The notes below the pieces were generated by a model, which searched no databases, was not told the origin of the DNA, and saw only the letters and a program-made list of their open reading frames with translations. Source: Planctomycetota bacterium (GTDB lineage Bacteria; Planctomycetota; UBA8108; JACQVS01). From it: a stretch of DNA of 45,028 nucleotides. The DNA lies in NCBI GenBank assembly GCA_016209605.1, contig JACQVS010000209.1:1-45028 (forward strand), written 5' to 3'. Both the position numbers and the translations under genes were made by a program. Below, one piece after another: positions 34,775 to 43,863 of this stretch. Positions within the stretch are counted from its first letter, which is position 1. Each line of letters starts with the position of its first letter.

Positions 34775-37700
34775 TTAACAGGAAGTGTACTTGACGCAGG
34801 GAATGTCTCCTGGAGACCCTGGGGCATCGGGATCCGGACCGCAAAGAGAGGGGGGGGCTCCCGGGGGCGATGGCGGCGAGCCCGTCAAGAAGAGGAATTC
34901 GAGCTCGGAGATGGCGTCCGTGATATCCACCGTGCCGTTATTGTTAAAGTCCGCCGCCTCGAGGCAGGACGGCGCTTCTTCACCCAAGAAGAGAAATTCG
35001 AGGACCAGGATCGGATCGGTGATGTCGGCGGCGCCGTCGTTGTTGGGATCGCCGCGGTGAAAAGGCAGTTTCAATGGGCAATCCTCAGGCAATCCATCGC
35101 CGTCATTATCCTTCAACAGGCCGCTGGCGATGTCGCACTCATCGGGAACATTATTGCCATTGCAGTCCCGGCTTTGCTTGGAAATATTGAAGAGGACAGC
35201 GACGGTATTGAACTCCCTGTCAAATTCCCCCACGCTGGCGGCGATATCGAGGCTGCTTTCACCATCCAGATCGGCGGCCGTGATTCCCAGGGGATACTTG
35301 CCGATAAAATAAGCCTTCGGATTTTTGAACGCGAGATTCCCTTGATTCAAGAGTACCGTAACGCGGCCTGTGGGACTGGATGAAACCGCCAGATCGTTAA
35401 AGCCATTAAGATCGAAGTCGCCGCTGGCGACATCAAAGGGTTTCACTGCGAATAAGGAGTTTGTCAAGGATCCTAGCTCGCCGCTGCCCTTGTTCAGAAA
35501 GATCTGGAGATTGCTTTGAGAGGTGAATGTTACGGCGACATCCTGATCGGAGTCTCCATCGAGATCGCTGGCAGTCAAGCGGCCGCCAAACTGGGCGCTT
35601 TCGTAAACCGCTGGAGCTTCAAAAGTCCCGTTGCCGAGGTTCTTGAGGACGACCAGGCCCGAGGAAGCGGTAAACACTAAATCCGGTCCGTTGCGGTTGT
35701 CAAGATCTGTTGTCACCAGGAGGGCTGGCGATCCTGGAGTCGCAAGGCTGGTTGCCGGCGCAAATTGACCTCCGGATATTTGGTAAAAGACGGAAAGTTC
35801 TTGGGAATAAATATTGGTCGCTATTAATTCCAGGTCTCCATCCCCTTCCAGGTCGGCCGCGGCGACGGAAAGGGTGCTCGTCTCCGTGATGAGCGGATCC
35901 CCAGCGGTGTGGAAAATTCCCTGGCCGTCATTCCAGAGGATCGACAACGTGCCGTTCAATGTCGAGATGGAATAGCGGCCGCTATTGGCCGTGACGATTT
36001 CTTTGTCGCCATCGCCATCGAGGTCGGCGGCGATCAAAAAAGTGGGTTCTGCTGAACTTGATTCGCCGGGCGCGTTGGCCGTGATTCCATAGTTAGTTTC
36101 CGGACTGAATTTTCTGGAACCGTGATTGAGCAAGACGGAGACCGAATTGGCCTCGAGGTTTGCCGTGGCCAGGTCCATCTTGCCATCGCCATTGAAATCG
36201 TCCGCGACCACCGCGTAAGGTTTGATGTCGACTGGAAAGTTCATGGCAGGTTCGAGCTGGAGGGATGGTTCGAAATCGCAATCGTCAGGGATCTGGTTGC
36301 GGTTGCAATCGAGGGCTGCGCCTCTGGAAATTTCGTCGCTGTCTAGAATGCGATTGCCGTTACAATCATTGTTTTCGAGGTCGCATTCGTCGGGGATGCC
36401 GTTGAGAAAGGAATCGGCGCTCACGGACGGCTTTTTCAATCCGGAAATAACCAGGGCTTGATCGGCCTCGGGATTCACCGACACGAATTCCAGAGAGCTG
36501 TCACCTTCAAAATTGCCGCTGGCAATTCGCGGCCCATTTTGGGGGCCGACAGTGAATCCAACCATACGTTCAAATTTGCCGTTGCCGATATTGCGCAAAA
36601 TGCCGAAATTGTTGGATCCTGACCCGAAGACGAGGTCTGGTTTGGCGTCGCCATCCGCGTCGGCGGCCTCCAGGGTCCCGGCGAGAGCAACGTAATAAGC
36701 AACATCGATTTCAAAGTTTAAATTTCCTGTATTTTTCCATATATAAATGGCTCCATCGCCGTAGATGGCGAGGTCGAGCTCGCCGTCGCCTTCTAGGTCA
36801 ATTGGAGTCATGGCGAAGGGCCTGCGAACCCAGGAGAACTTTTTTTTCTCACTGAAGTTTCCAGAGCCATCGTTAGATAAGTAAAGAATTGAAAAGCCGC
36901 GGTTGCTGGAAATCCACAAATCCAGGTCGTTGTCCTGATCCGTATCCGCCAGGGCGACGAAATAAGGAGAAGAGCTTACGGGAAAGGTCGTGGGAGACTC
37001 AAAGTTGCCGTTTCCTCGATTCAAGACCAAGGACACGGCGGAAGCATTTTCATCGGCAATCACCAGGTCGGCCAAACCATTGGCATCGAGATCGCCGGAG
37101 GCGATCCAGGCAAGCACCGCTCCGATGAAGTGGATTTTTGCCCGGTCGAATTTGCCGTTGCCGGAATTCGGCAACGATGCGAAGCTGGATTCCAAATTCC
37201 CAGTGGCGATGTCCATAAGGCCGTCGCCATCAAAGTCGGCGCCCGTGACTGCCCTGGGTTTTAGCCGCAGAGAAGGGAAGTTCTGGATTTCAAAGGATCC
37301 AGTTCCATCGTTTTTGCAAATCGAGATGGATCCATGCCGAAATGTGCAGCACTCTCCTTCGCTGGTCACGGCGAAATCGAGATCGCCATCCCGGTCGATG
37401 TCGAATGGAACGAGGGCGGTAGAGGTGCCGGGCGGTTCAAGGGATTGAGTGAACTTTTGGGTAAAACCGAGATTGCCCTTATTTTCAAAGACGGTGAATC
37501 CGTCGCCGGAGAAAAGCAGGTCCGTGTCGCCGTCCTTGTCGATATCCGCGGCCGCTATCCCGTAGTTCAGGAACGGCAAGTCGAGGTATTTTGCGATCTC
37601 GAAAGTGTCCTTGCCCCGGTTCCGGATCAAGGCCGCTTTACTGGAGCCGATCAGAAGAGCCAGGTCCGGCAAGGTGTCGCCATCCAAGTCTTCCACGATC

Positions 37701-38533
37701 AAGCCTTCGGCGCGACCTGTAAGGATACTGGTCCTGGGGCTCGAAAAGGTGGCGTCCCCTTGGTTGAAAAAAATGGCTGCCCGGTCGCCTGAAAGCCGAT
37801 CGGCCACCGCGAGATCGGGAAGACCATCGTTGTTAAAATCGGCGGCGACCAAAGGTCCGGGATTCGGGCCGGTTGGAAGAGATCGCACTTGAGTGAATTT
37901 TCCGTTTCCTTGGTTTGTGAGTATGGAGATGGTATTGGATTCGAGATTGCTGGCGGCCAGATCCGGTTTTTGATCGCCATCCAGATCCGCTGCCGCCAGT
38001 CCCCACGGCCGTTTGCCGACGGCGATGGATGGCATGGGCAGCAGATGTCCGCCGCCGGAATTGAGAAAAATCGCGATTTCATTGGAGCCCGATGCTGCCA
38101 CGGCCAGGTCCGGATCGCCGTCGGAGTCGAAATCGGCGCTCAGGAGAGCGCTCGGGATGGCACCGCTTGACAGGATTTCGGTTTGCAGGAGTATTTGGTT
38201 CCCGGCGTTGGAGATTATGGAAATATTTCCGGATTCAAAATTGGCGGTGACCAGGTCCTGGTCGCCATCCTGATCCAGATCAATGGCGATCAAACGCCGA
38301 GGCCGGAGAGGAGATAGAGTGTTCAAAGCACGTAGATAGCCAAAGGTGGGCAAAAGATCGCACTCATCGGGCACGCCATTGCGGTTGCAGTCCTGGCTAA
38401 GACCCGTGATGATATCATCGGAGTCATCGCGGTAGTTGGCGTTGCAGTCTTCTGCCGGAAGGGGAGGAATCAGTACCAAGGTAAATAAGGATGAAAAAAG
38501 CTGAGGAAAAGGACTAGGAAGAACGCGGCTCAT
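34775..38533 (-). CDS. Giant secreted FG-GAP/VCBS protein with C-terminal dockerin-like domain
   Basis: 1252 residues. A signal peptide ends near PLPAEDC (about residue 28). Calcium-binding DCNRNGVPDECD-type motifs, like thrombospondin type 3 repeats, occur near the N-terminus, in the middle (about 700-745) and near 1110. Between them lie two blocks of FG-GAP repeats (DLDGDxxPDLA, NNGNGKFE patterns). The C-terminus has a dockerin-like EF-hand pair (GDPNNDGAADITDPI and ADFNNNGTVDITDAI) and a proline-rich tail with paired cysteines. GGGAGG precedes the ATG. It converges with the preceding gene, 15 bases apart. Likely an extracellular calcium-stabilised adhesin or scaffold protein. It is intact over its whole length. 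Confidence 0.85.
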   Translation of the reverse strand: MSRVLPSPFPQLFSSLFTLVLIPPLPAEDCNANYRDDSDDIITGLSQDCNRNGVPDECDLLPTFGYLRALNTLSPLRPRRLIAIDLDQDGDQDLVTANFESGNISIISNAGNQILLQTEILSSGAIPSALLSADFDSDGDPDLAVAASGSNEIAIFLNSGGGHLLPMPSIAVGKRPWGLAAADLDGDQKPDLAASNLESNTISILTNQGNGKFTQVRSLPTGPNPGPLVAADFNNDGLPDLAVADRLSGDRAAIFFNQGDATFSSPRTSILTGRAEGLIVEDLDGDTLPDLALLIGSSKAALIRNRGKDTFEIAKYLDLPFLNYGIAAADIDKDGDTDLLFSGDGFTVFENKGNLGFTQKFTQSLEPPGTSTALVPFDIDRDGDLDFAVTSEGECCTFRHGSISICKNDGTGSFEIQNFPSLRLKPRAVTGADFDGDGLMDIATGNLESSFASLPNSGNGKFDRAKIHFIGAVLAWIASGDLDANGLADLVIADENASAVSLVLNRGNGNFESPTTFPVSSSPYFVALADTDQDNDLDLWISSNRGFSILYLSNDGSGNFSEKKKFSWVRRPFAMTPIDLEGDGELDLAIYGDGAIYIWKNTGNLNFEIDVAYYVALAGTLEAADADGDAKPDLVFGSGSNNFGILRNIGNGKFERMVGFTVGPQNGPRIASGNFEGDSSLEFVSVNPEADQALVISGLKKPSVSADSFLNGIPDECDLENNDCNGNRILDSDEISRGAALDCNRNQIPDDCDFEPSLQLEPAMNFPVDIKPYAVVADDFNGDGKMDLATANLEANSVSVLLNHGSRKFSPETNYGITANAPGESSSAEPTFLIAADLDGDGDKEIVTANSGRYSISTLNGTLSILWNDGQGIFHTAGDPLITETSTLSVAAADLEGDGDLELIATNIYSQELSVFYQISGGQFAPATSLATPGSPALLVTTDLDNRNGPDLVFTASSGLVVLKNLGNGTFEAPAVYESAQFGGRLTASDLDGDSDQDVAVTFTSQSNLQIFLNKGSGELGSLTNSLFAVKPFDVASGDFDLNGFNDLAVSSSPTGRVTVLLNQGNLAFKNPKAYFIGKYPLGITAADLDGESSLDIAASVGEFDREFNTVAVLFNISKQSRDCNGNNVPDECDIASGLLKDNDGDGLPEDCPLKLPFHRGDPNNDGAADITDPILVLEFLFLGEEAPSCLEAADFNNNGTVDITDAISELEFLFLTGSPPSPPGAPPSLCGPDPDAPGSPGDIPCVKYTSC

Positions 38534-38803
38534 GATGCCTCCCGGAATTCATAATTTGGAAACCAAAGGAATTGCAAAGGTTCGTTGCTTCCTTGGCATT
38601 TTATTATCCAACGCAGTTGAGACGGGTCAATAGTCCATGACCCTATTTCACGACATGCTCTAGGTGGAAGATCCTGCTCCTCCTTTTCATCGCCGCGGCC
38701 TCGATCGTGATGTTCATTGGTGTCAAGACCTATCATGGCGTTCCGCTGCTGAGAGAAGGCCGAGGAAACGAGCCGGGCGGGCGGGCTCGAGGAGCATGGC
38801 GGC

Positions 38804-39943
38804 TCACGGGGGCGATCTGCCGATCGGGCCGGCGGGTGGGTTCGTTGGGCTGAAGAGCGCTTCCGCCTCGGCGCGCAGGTGGAGGAGGTCCTCGCTTCCC
38901 GCCTTCTGCCGCTCCAGCCGTTCCGCCGCCCGCCGGTAAAATTCCCTGGCCTGAGACTCTTTTCCAAGGCGCCAGGAAGCCATGGCCAGGAAAAGCCACT
39001 CGCGAGCCGGCTCGCTCGAACCGAGGCTCAAGGCTTTCTCCAGAGCCTCCGCACCGGCTTTCCAGTCGCCGGCGCGGCAGCGGGCGATCCCTCGGGTCCT
39101 CCAGTGGCCAGATTGGTCCGGCGCCAGCCTGGCGGCGAGATCGGCGAGGAAAAGGGCTTGCTCGATCCGGTGAGGCTCCGGGTCGGGCCCGGCGAGGAGG
39201 CGCTGGGCCTGGCGGTCGCAGGCGGAGGCGAAGGGCGAACGGATCCTCGCGACCAGCGCGCGGCCGGGCTCGGCCTCCAGCCCTTCCATCGTTCCTGCCG
39301 CCAGGTCGAGCGCTTTCTCCGCTTCCGGGAGATTGCCGGCCTCCTCGTGTAAGAGCAGGCAATGGCCGAGGAGCAGCTCCGGGAAATGGCGGGAAATCAT
39401 CGCCGAGTCCGCCGCGATGTTTTCAAGGACCGTGAACGCGCTGGCGTAAGCTTTCCTCGCTCCCGGGATTTGACCGGAGAGAGACAGCTTGCGGGCCAGG
39501 TTAAGGGAGCGGATCGATTGCAGGCAGCGGAGGCCGTCCGGATGGCTCTTGGCGGAATCCTCGGGAAGCGGGCTCGGAAAATCGCCGGATCCCAGCTCCG
39601 TTTCCAGGCTGGCCAGCTCCTCCTTGAGGAGCCGCCACTCGTACCAGGGGATGACTTCCAGGTTCCCTTGCCGGTCTTGCCGCGTCCCCAACGCTACCCA
39701 GGTGCGGAGCTTCATCTCCCAGAGCTCCTCGGGAGCTCGGGGCAGGCGATGGAGTCGGATGGTTCCGTCGCTCGTGCCGAGAGCCAGGAATTTTCCATCC
39801 GGGCTGAAATCGGCTCTCTGGTAGGACGCCTCGGCTGGAAACGGCATGCCGTGAAAGGGGAAGGACGGCGTCGTCGCCACGTTCCAGAGCCACGCGCCGG
39901 CCCCGCCGAAAATGGTGGCGAGGTGCTTGCTGTCGGGGCTCAA
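38804..39943 (-). pseudogene. 3' part of broken kinase-WD40-TPR gene: last WD40 blades and TPR-like tail
   Basis: About 380 codons opening at a TTG (39943), in the same frame as the WD40 piece upstream and separated from it by one TAG (39995-39997) and 17 sense codons. It carries the last WD40 blades (ALSPDSKHLATIFGGAGAWLWN; ADFSPDGKFLALGTSDGTIRLH), then a helical TPR-like region typical of planctomycete kinase-WD40 proteins (HWRTRGIARCRAGDWKAGAE, FLAMASWRLGKESQAREFYRRAAERL). The TTG has no ribosome site, so independent translation is unlikely. It is the C-terminus of one gene split by an amber codon. Confidence 0.75.
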
Positions 39944-39994
39944 GGCGATATCGCTTCCCCCTTCTCCCGCCGCCAGCGCCGGGCCGATCGGCTC

Positions 39995-40846
39995 CTACGT
40001 TGAAACTTTCCATACCTGGGCTCCAAGATTCTTGGAGCTTCCGGAGGCCAGGAGCTCGCCATCGGGGCTGAATTTCAAATCCCAGGCGCTTTCCTGGCGC
40101 ATGACCTTGCCATGCGGCTTGCCAGTATCGGCCTCCCACAATCTCATGGTGCCGTCGATTTCCGATAGGCTTGCGAGCAGCTTCCCATCCGGGCTGAACG
40201 CGAGCCCGTAGATGGCGTGATTCCCATGCTTCAGCGGCGATCCTCTGGGCTGGCCGGTGGAGGGGTCCCAGAGCCGCGCCGTCCCATCGAAGCAACCGGT
40301 GGCCAGAAGGCTTCCATCCGGTCGAAAGGCCAGGCGCACGACGCGCGCCGTCTGCTCGAGGGGCGGGCCGAACGGCAGCCCGCTGGCCACGTCCCAGAGC
40401 TGGGCCTGGTGGGGATTTTCCTCGCCGGTGACTAGCCATCTCCCATCCGGGCTGAACGCAGCCGCGGCGATCCGCCTGGACCCGCCGGCGCACAGGAGAT
40501 GCTCCAGGCGGCTGGGATGGAATTCGTTCCGGGCGGACCAGATCCAGGAGGCCAGGTTCCGGGTTTGAGGGTTGCGCTCGGCGGTTTTAAAGGCCTCGAG
40601 GATGTCCAGCAGGCCGTGAGGATTCCCATCCTTGAGCAGCCGCTCGCCGCTCTCGATCAGCGAGCGGGCGAGCAGCTCCTCGGTGGCGATCCGATGCTCG
40701 GTGGACTGGACCAGCGCCGCCCGGGTCCGCCCTTCTTCCTTCCAGATGAGCCAGGCGCCGATCGCCAGGGCCAGCACCCCCATGAAAAGGAACAGCGCCG
40801 CCGCCGCCACCACGGCGCGGTTGCGGCGCGGTTGCGGCGCGCCCAC
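39995..40846 (-). pseudogene. Middle part of broken kinase-WD40-TPR gene: TM segment and WD40 blades
   Basis: The frame begins just after the kinase domain. A transmembrane helix (RAVVAAAALFLFMGVLALAI) and a short helical linker precede WD40 blades (AAAFSPDGRWLVTGEE...AQLWDVASG; LAFRPDGSLLATGCFDGTARLWD; LAFSPDGKLLASLSE). It ends at TAG (39995) after VWKVST, in the middle of the propeller. Removing one copy of the 11-base tandem duplication at 40813-40841 puts it exactly in frame with the kinase (GAKWARRNRAVVAAAAL), so it was originally one protein with a cytoplasmic kinase and extracytoplasmic WD40/TPR sensor. Confidence 0.8.
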
Positions 40847-41526
40847 TTCGCTCCCCGCTGGAGGATCGTCGGGCGCCGGGCGCGCACCGGCTTCATTTCG
40901 AGGTATCGCCTCAGGTCGTCGGCCAGCTCTCGGGCCGTCGCGTAGCGGCCCTGGGGATCCTTGGCCATGGCCTTGAGCACGATGGTCTCCAGGTCGGCGG
41001 GGATCGACCGGTTCAGCTTCCTCGGCGGGCGCAGCTCCTCGAGGGCGATGCGCCTCAAGACCTCCTCGCGGTCCTGGCCGGGAAAGGCGGGCTCGAGCGT
41101 CAAGAGCTCGTAGAGGGTGACCCCCAGGGAGTAGATGTCGGTGCGATGGTCGACCAGGACGCGCTTGGCCAAGGCTTGTTCCGGGCTCATGTAGCGCAGC
41201 GTGCCGAGAAGATCGCCCGACAGGGTCAGGCTGGAGTCGTTTTGCATGCGGGCCAGGCCGAAGTCGGTGACCCAGATGTTCCCCCTCGCGTCGAGGAGCA
41301 GGTTCGCCGGTTTGACGTCGCGGTGGATCACCCCCATCTCGTGCGCGTGCTCCAGCGCCTCGGCGACCTGCACGCCGAGCCGGGCCGAGGCATCGCAGTA
41401 CTCGCGGCTGCCGGTGGAGGTCCCGGGAGAGGGAAAGGAGCGGCTGGTGGAGACATTTTTCACCTCTCGGAATCGTTTCAGGTCGCCGATCACCTTGGCG
41501 AGGCTTTCCCCCTCGATAAACTGCAT
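40657..41526 (-). pseudogene. 5' part of broken kinase-WD40-TPR gene: Ser/Thr kinase lacking its N-lobe
   Basis: Kinase C-lobe with HRDVKPANLLL, DFGLARM and GTLRYMSPEQ, ending RRYLEMKPVRARRP and a basic juxtamembrane segment. Homology starts at ADNAMQFIEGESLAKVI (about 41538), the hinge region. The whole N-lobe (glycine loop, VAxK lysine, C-helix) is missing and a TAG lies five codons upstream of the hinge. The break coincides with the left edge of the integrase module. At the other end, the 11-base duplication shifts the frame so that translation runs about 60 codons into Arg/Ser-rich nonsense, ending at 40657. Without the ATP-binding lobe it cannot be an active kinase. Confidence 0.85.
40813..40841. 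repeat. 11-bp tandem duplication causing a frameshift
   Basis: The 29 bases are strictly periodic with period 11 (unit on the plus strand GCGCGGTTGCG). Deleting one unit restores a continuous kinase-to-TM reading frame, so the duplication itself is the frameshift mutation. Slippage at such a repeat could revert it. Confidence 0.85.
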
Positions 41527-41590
41527 GGCGTTATCCGCCCTCGTCTATCCACGCAGTTTCTGTGAAGTTATAAACACAGGTACACATGTT

Positions 41591-41722
41591 TCTCACCAGG
41601 ATCCTGTTGAAAGGACTATCTCCGCAGAATATGCGGAGTAAGCATCTCACCTCCTCTAAATCTAGTTGCGCAATTAACGCGCGATTAGACCGGCTGGTGA
41701 GAGATTTTTCATCTCACCAGGT
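41591..41722. other. Putative recombinase/excisionase site cluster (att-like region)
   Basis: TCTCACCAGG occurs at 41591-41600 and 41713-41722. The shorter TCTCACC occurs at 41645-41651, and the inverted CTGGTGAGA at 41694-41702. The last inverted copy and 41713-41721 form a 9-base-arm hairpin. The palindrome CTCCGCAGAATATGCGGAG lies at 41620-41638. The cluster sits between the truncation point of the kinase gene and the integrase start, as arm- and core-type sites do. No experimental or flanking-repeat proof is available from the window. Confidence 0.5.
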
Positions 41723-41782
41723 GACAAAACAACGTTTCCGGAGATATCGAAAACAAAGAAACTTTTTCAGAAAGGACAAATA

Positions 41783-42940
41783 ATGAAAGCAACATGTATC
41801 GTCTGCAATGGAATGTTTGAACGCGGCGTTGGTCAATCGCGTTCGCAGTACTGTTCGGTTGAATGCAGGAGGGAGAACCGGCAATCAAGTGGTAAGATCA
41901 CAAGAACCAAGGCTCCCAAGCCATACCAGAAAAGCGATGGCAACTGGTATTGCACATATCAGGGTCGCCAGTATTACCTTGGCAATAACCCGCTGAAGGC
42001 GGAGAAGAAGCTCAATGAGATCCTCCGTGGAGACCACCTTCCACTCAAGGAAGGCAACATGTGTTTGGAAGACCTCATTGCTCAATACCTCGCCACGATC
42101 GAACACGTCCAATCTTCTGACACGCTGAAATCAAAAAGATCCGTCTATGGACAGTTCGGTCGGTTTCTTGGTCCCAATGCCACACTGAGGTCACTCACCA
42201 CTGACAAGCTCGAAAAATACAAGCAGCACCTCTTCCAGCAGAGGCTTAAGAAAAGCACGGTTCGCCTCCAAATAGTCCTCCTCTCGGCCTTGTTCGATTT
42301 CCTCATCAAGGTGAAGCTTCTCTCGCGCAATCCAGCGAAAGAGATTCCCACGATCAAGGTCAATCCTGATCCGGATCCAGATCACCTTATCCCCGAAGAA
42401 ATCCATCGCCTTTATGAACTCGTAAGAACGCAGAGGTATCAACCTCTCGTCAAGAGGGACGAGTTGGTGATCCTGCTGATGTTGAACGCTGGCCTTCGGA
42501 GGATCGAGGTCTCCAATCTGAAGTGGAGCGACGTCGATTTCAACAGAGACCTGATCATTCTGCGAACGACGAAGGGGGAGAAGCCCAGAATCATTGGGAT
42601 CAACAAGACCCTTCGAGACGCCCTTGAGGATTGTTGGAACAACTGGCGGCTCAGCGACGAGTACGTCGTGACAAATCAATCAGGCGGACAGCTTTCGCGG
42701 GAAGGCGTCAGTCATATTGGGAAGAAGTTCGTCAATCAGCTGAACCACCACTACCAGGGGAGGAAGAGGCTGGCGATGCATTCTTTAAGAGCGACGTTTG
42801 CAACGCAGCTCGCCTCCAAGGGAGTGAGCACTCGAGTCATCCAGGGGCTTCTTGGCCACGCTGATCCAAGGACGACGCTTCGTTATGTCGCGTACACCGA
42901 GGAAATGGCGGTGGATGCCGTGAGAGTTTTGGATCCTTGA
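41783..42940 (+). CDS. Tyrosine recombinase/integrase with N-terminal zinc-ribbon-like motif
   Basis: 385 residues. An unusual N-terminus with four cysteines (C5, C8, C24, C28; CIVC and CSVEC) suggests a small zinc finger ahead of an Arm/AP2-like DNA-binding segment (NWYCTYQGRQYYLG). A SAM-like core-binding domain (about 95-185) follows. The catalytic domain has R239 (AGLRRIEV), K264 (TTKGEK), H333/R336 (HSLR), H359 (LLGHADP) and nucleophile Y368 (TLRYVAY), all present. AGAAAGGA precedes the ATG. It lies between a repeat cluster and a decayed second integrase. It probably integrated a small element that interrupted the kinase gene. Confidence 0.93.
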   Translation: MKATCIVCNGMFERGVGQSRSQYCSVECRRENRQSSGKITRTKAPKPYQKSDGNWYCTYQGRQYYLGNNPLKAEKKLNEILRGDHLPLKEGNMCLEDLIAQYLATIEHVQSSDTLKSKRSVYGQFGRFLGPNATLRSLTTDKLEKYKQHLFQQRLKKSTVRLQIVLLSALFDFLIKVKLLSRNPAKEIPTIKVNPDPDPDHLIPEEIHRLYELVRTQRYQPLVKRDELVILLMLNAGLRRIEVSNLKWSDVDFNRDLIILRTTKGEKPRIIGINKTLRDALEDCWNNWRLSDEYVVTNQSGGQLSREGVSHIGKKFVNQLNHHYQGRKRLAMHSLRATFATQLASKGVSTRVIQGLLGHADPRTTLRYVAYTEEMAVDAVRVLDP

Positions 42941-42974
42941 GCGTCCAGCCGGCTCTCCTGCAGAGATCCTTGCG

Positions 42975-43114
42975 CACGCTAAAGACGTCTTTTGTATCGA
43001 CGGCTCGACGAGGATCGTCCAGGGACTGTTGGGACATTGGGATCCAAGAACGACTCCATGATACGCTGCAATTACCGAGTCCGCCTGCTTGGATACAGTG
43101 GGAAGGATTGGGTA
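42975..43114 (+). pseudogene. Decayed second tyrosine recombinase, C-terminal fragment
   Basis: One frame reads HAKDVFCIDGSTRIVQGLLG, HWDPRTTP, TGA (43059-43061), then YAAITESACLDTVGRIG and TAG. It aligns with the C-terminus of the intact integrase (GVSTRVIQGLLGHADPRTTLRYVAYTEEMAVDAVRVL), including the second catalytic His and the nucleophile Tyr. The segment after the HxxR box is shortened and the Tyr is preceded by a stop. DNA identity to the intact copy is only partial, so this is a diverged relative from an earlier insertion, not a recent duplication. Confidence 0.65.
42979..42996. repeat. Palindrome copy 1 (CTAAAGACGTCTTTTGTA)
   Basis: Perfect 12-base core AAAGACGTCTTT, and 17 of 18 bases identical to 43713-43730. 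It lies inside the integrase remnant. The two copies are in direct orientation 734 bases apart. Confidence 0.65.
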
Positions 43115-43384
43115 GGTAACTCGCTGCCTCCTAATAAAAATGCAGAAGAGTGTAGGGGCGATCGGTCATTCGCTTCGCTTATTCCCTTTCTTCTGCCTCC
43201 AACACCCTCGAAGGAAAAAGGGTAAGGTCATCGAGAAATTCTCAAATTCAGATTTTATAAGAGTAAGTATGTTGTACTGTTATATTAAATCTTTTTAAAA
43301 ATCTTGGTGGGCGCCCCACGAAATCTATCTTCATTTCGCTATATATATAAACGTTTACGAGTGGAACGAGTAAACAACAGGCAA

Positions 43385-43405
43385 GGGGACAACAAGGTTG
43401 TCCCC
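43385..43405. repeat. Perfect hairpin, 9-bp arms and 3-base loop
   Basis: GGGGACAAC, AAG, GTTGTCCCC: a very stable stem-loop. No T-run follows on either strand, so it is not a typical intrinsic terminator. It could be a recombination, replication or protein-binding structure of the element. Confidence 0.6.
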
Positions 43406-43710
43406 GGCAGTAGAGAATGAGCTCACGAGGGACGAAGTGAGCGAATGATGTAAGCGAACGATCCTGGTTCCCCTTTGACTCCCTTGGATATTGAATCTTG
43501 AGTATGTTGTGGAAGTGATGGTGGTGGTCGCGGCCACCCTCGAAGCCTTCTTTCCCCACCCGCCTACGAAATCACATGATTTTCAGGTCTATTTTCAACG
43601 TTCCCAGGTCTGCTGGCTGTTTTTTCTCAAGGAGGTTGAATTCCTTCGATTCTTGAGGTGAAATCCAGCGGTTTTCGCAGGCTTTCCTTGGTGGAAGCGG
43701 TTCCTGGGAA

Positions 43711-43730
43711 TACTAAAGACGTCTTTAGTA
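43711..43730. repeat. Perfect 20-bp palindrome (copy 2)
   Basis: TACTAAAGACGTCTTTAGTA is its own reverse complement over all 20 bases. CCTGG (43703-43707) and CCAGG (43731-43735) flank it with a 3-base offset. It shares 17 of 18 bases with the copy at 42979-42996. Possible binding site of a dimeric regulator or element-end sequence. Confidence 0.7.
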
Positions 43731-43863
43731 CCAGGAGTGGACGAATTCCAGAAAAGAATTGGAAATCACTTGTCCTGACCTCGTCGTCTAATCGTTTAAT
43801 CCGTGAAAGATTGGATTCGATCTGGGGAGGAAGATCACTGGGGAGTAGCAGAAAACCGCGAAC

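Larger units (their letters stand above)
42941..43863. other. 923-base tract without intact genes, next to the integrase
   Basis: More AT-rich than the surroundings. It holds an integrase C-terminal remnant (42975-43114), two copies of an AAAGACGTCTTT palindrome, a perfect 9-base hairpin (43385-43405) and a stretch with repeated GTGAGCGAA/GTAAGCGAA-like words (about 43430-43470). Small open frames here (for example 43248-43559 minus, His-rich) have no ribosome sites or protein-like composition. It probably represents the right part of the integrated element and its decay products. Confidence 0.6.

Noticed and set aside
32069..38533. DNA-level repeats in the FG-GAP genes as a CRISPR or tandem-repeat array
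   Set aside because: The periodicity is protein-level (calcium-loop blades) with diverged DNA and no conserved spacer-repeat structure.
38655..38800. Open plus-strand stretch reading WKILLLLFIAAASIVMFIGV, a possible 5' remnant of a membrane protein such as an oxidase or NO-reductase subunit
   Set aside because: No start codon, only one hydrophobic helix, and too short to assign; noted as a possible fragment only.
25351..39997. In-frame TAA (25351) and TAG (39995) as evidence for stop-codon reassignment
   Set aside because: TAA, TAG and TGA all end intact genes in the window, and the interrupted genes carry other damage or stand alone; mutation or error is simpler.
41586..41783. 65-codon basic ORF ending at the integrase start, possible excisionase
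   Set aside because: It lies over the inverted-repeat cluster, its basic composition follows from the repeats, and no excisionase-like helix-turn-helix is visible.
43248..43559. 103-codon His-rich minus-strand ORF
   Set aside because: Crosses the hairpin and repeated words, lacks a ribosome site and has low-complexity composition.
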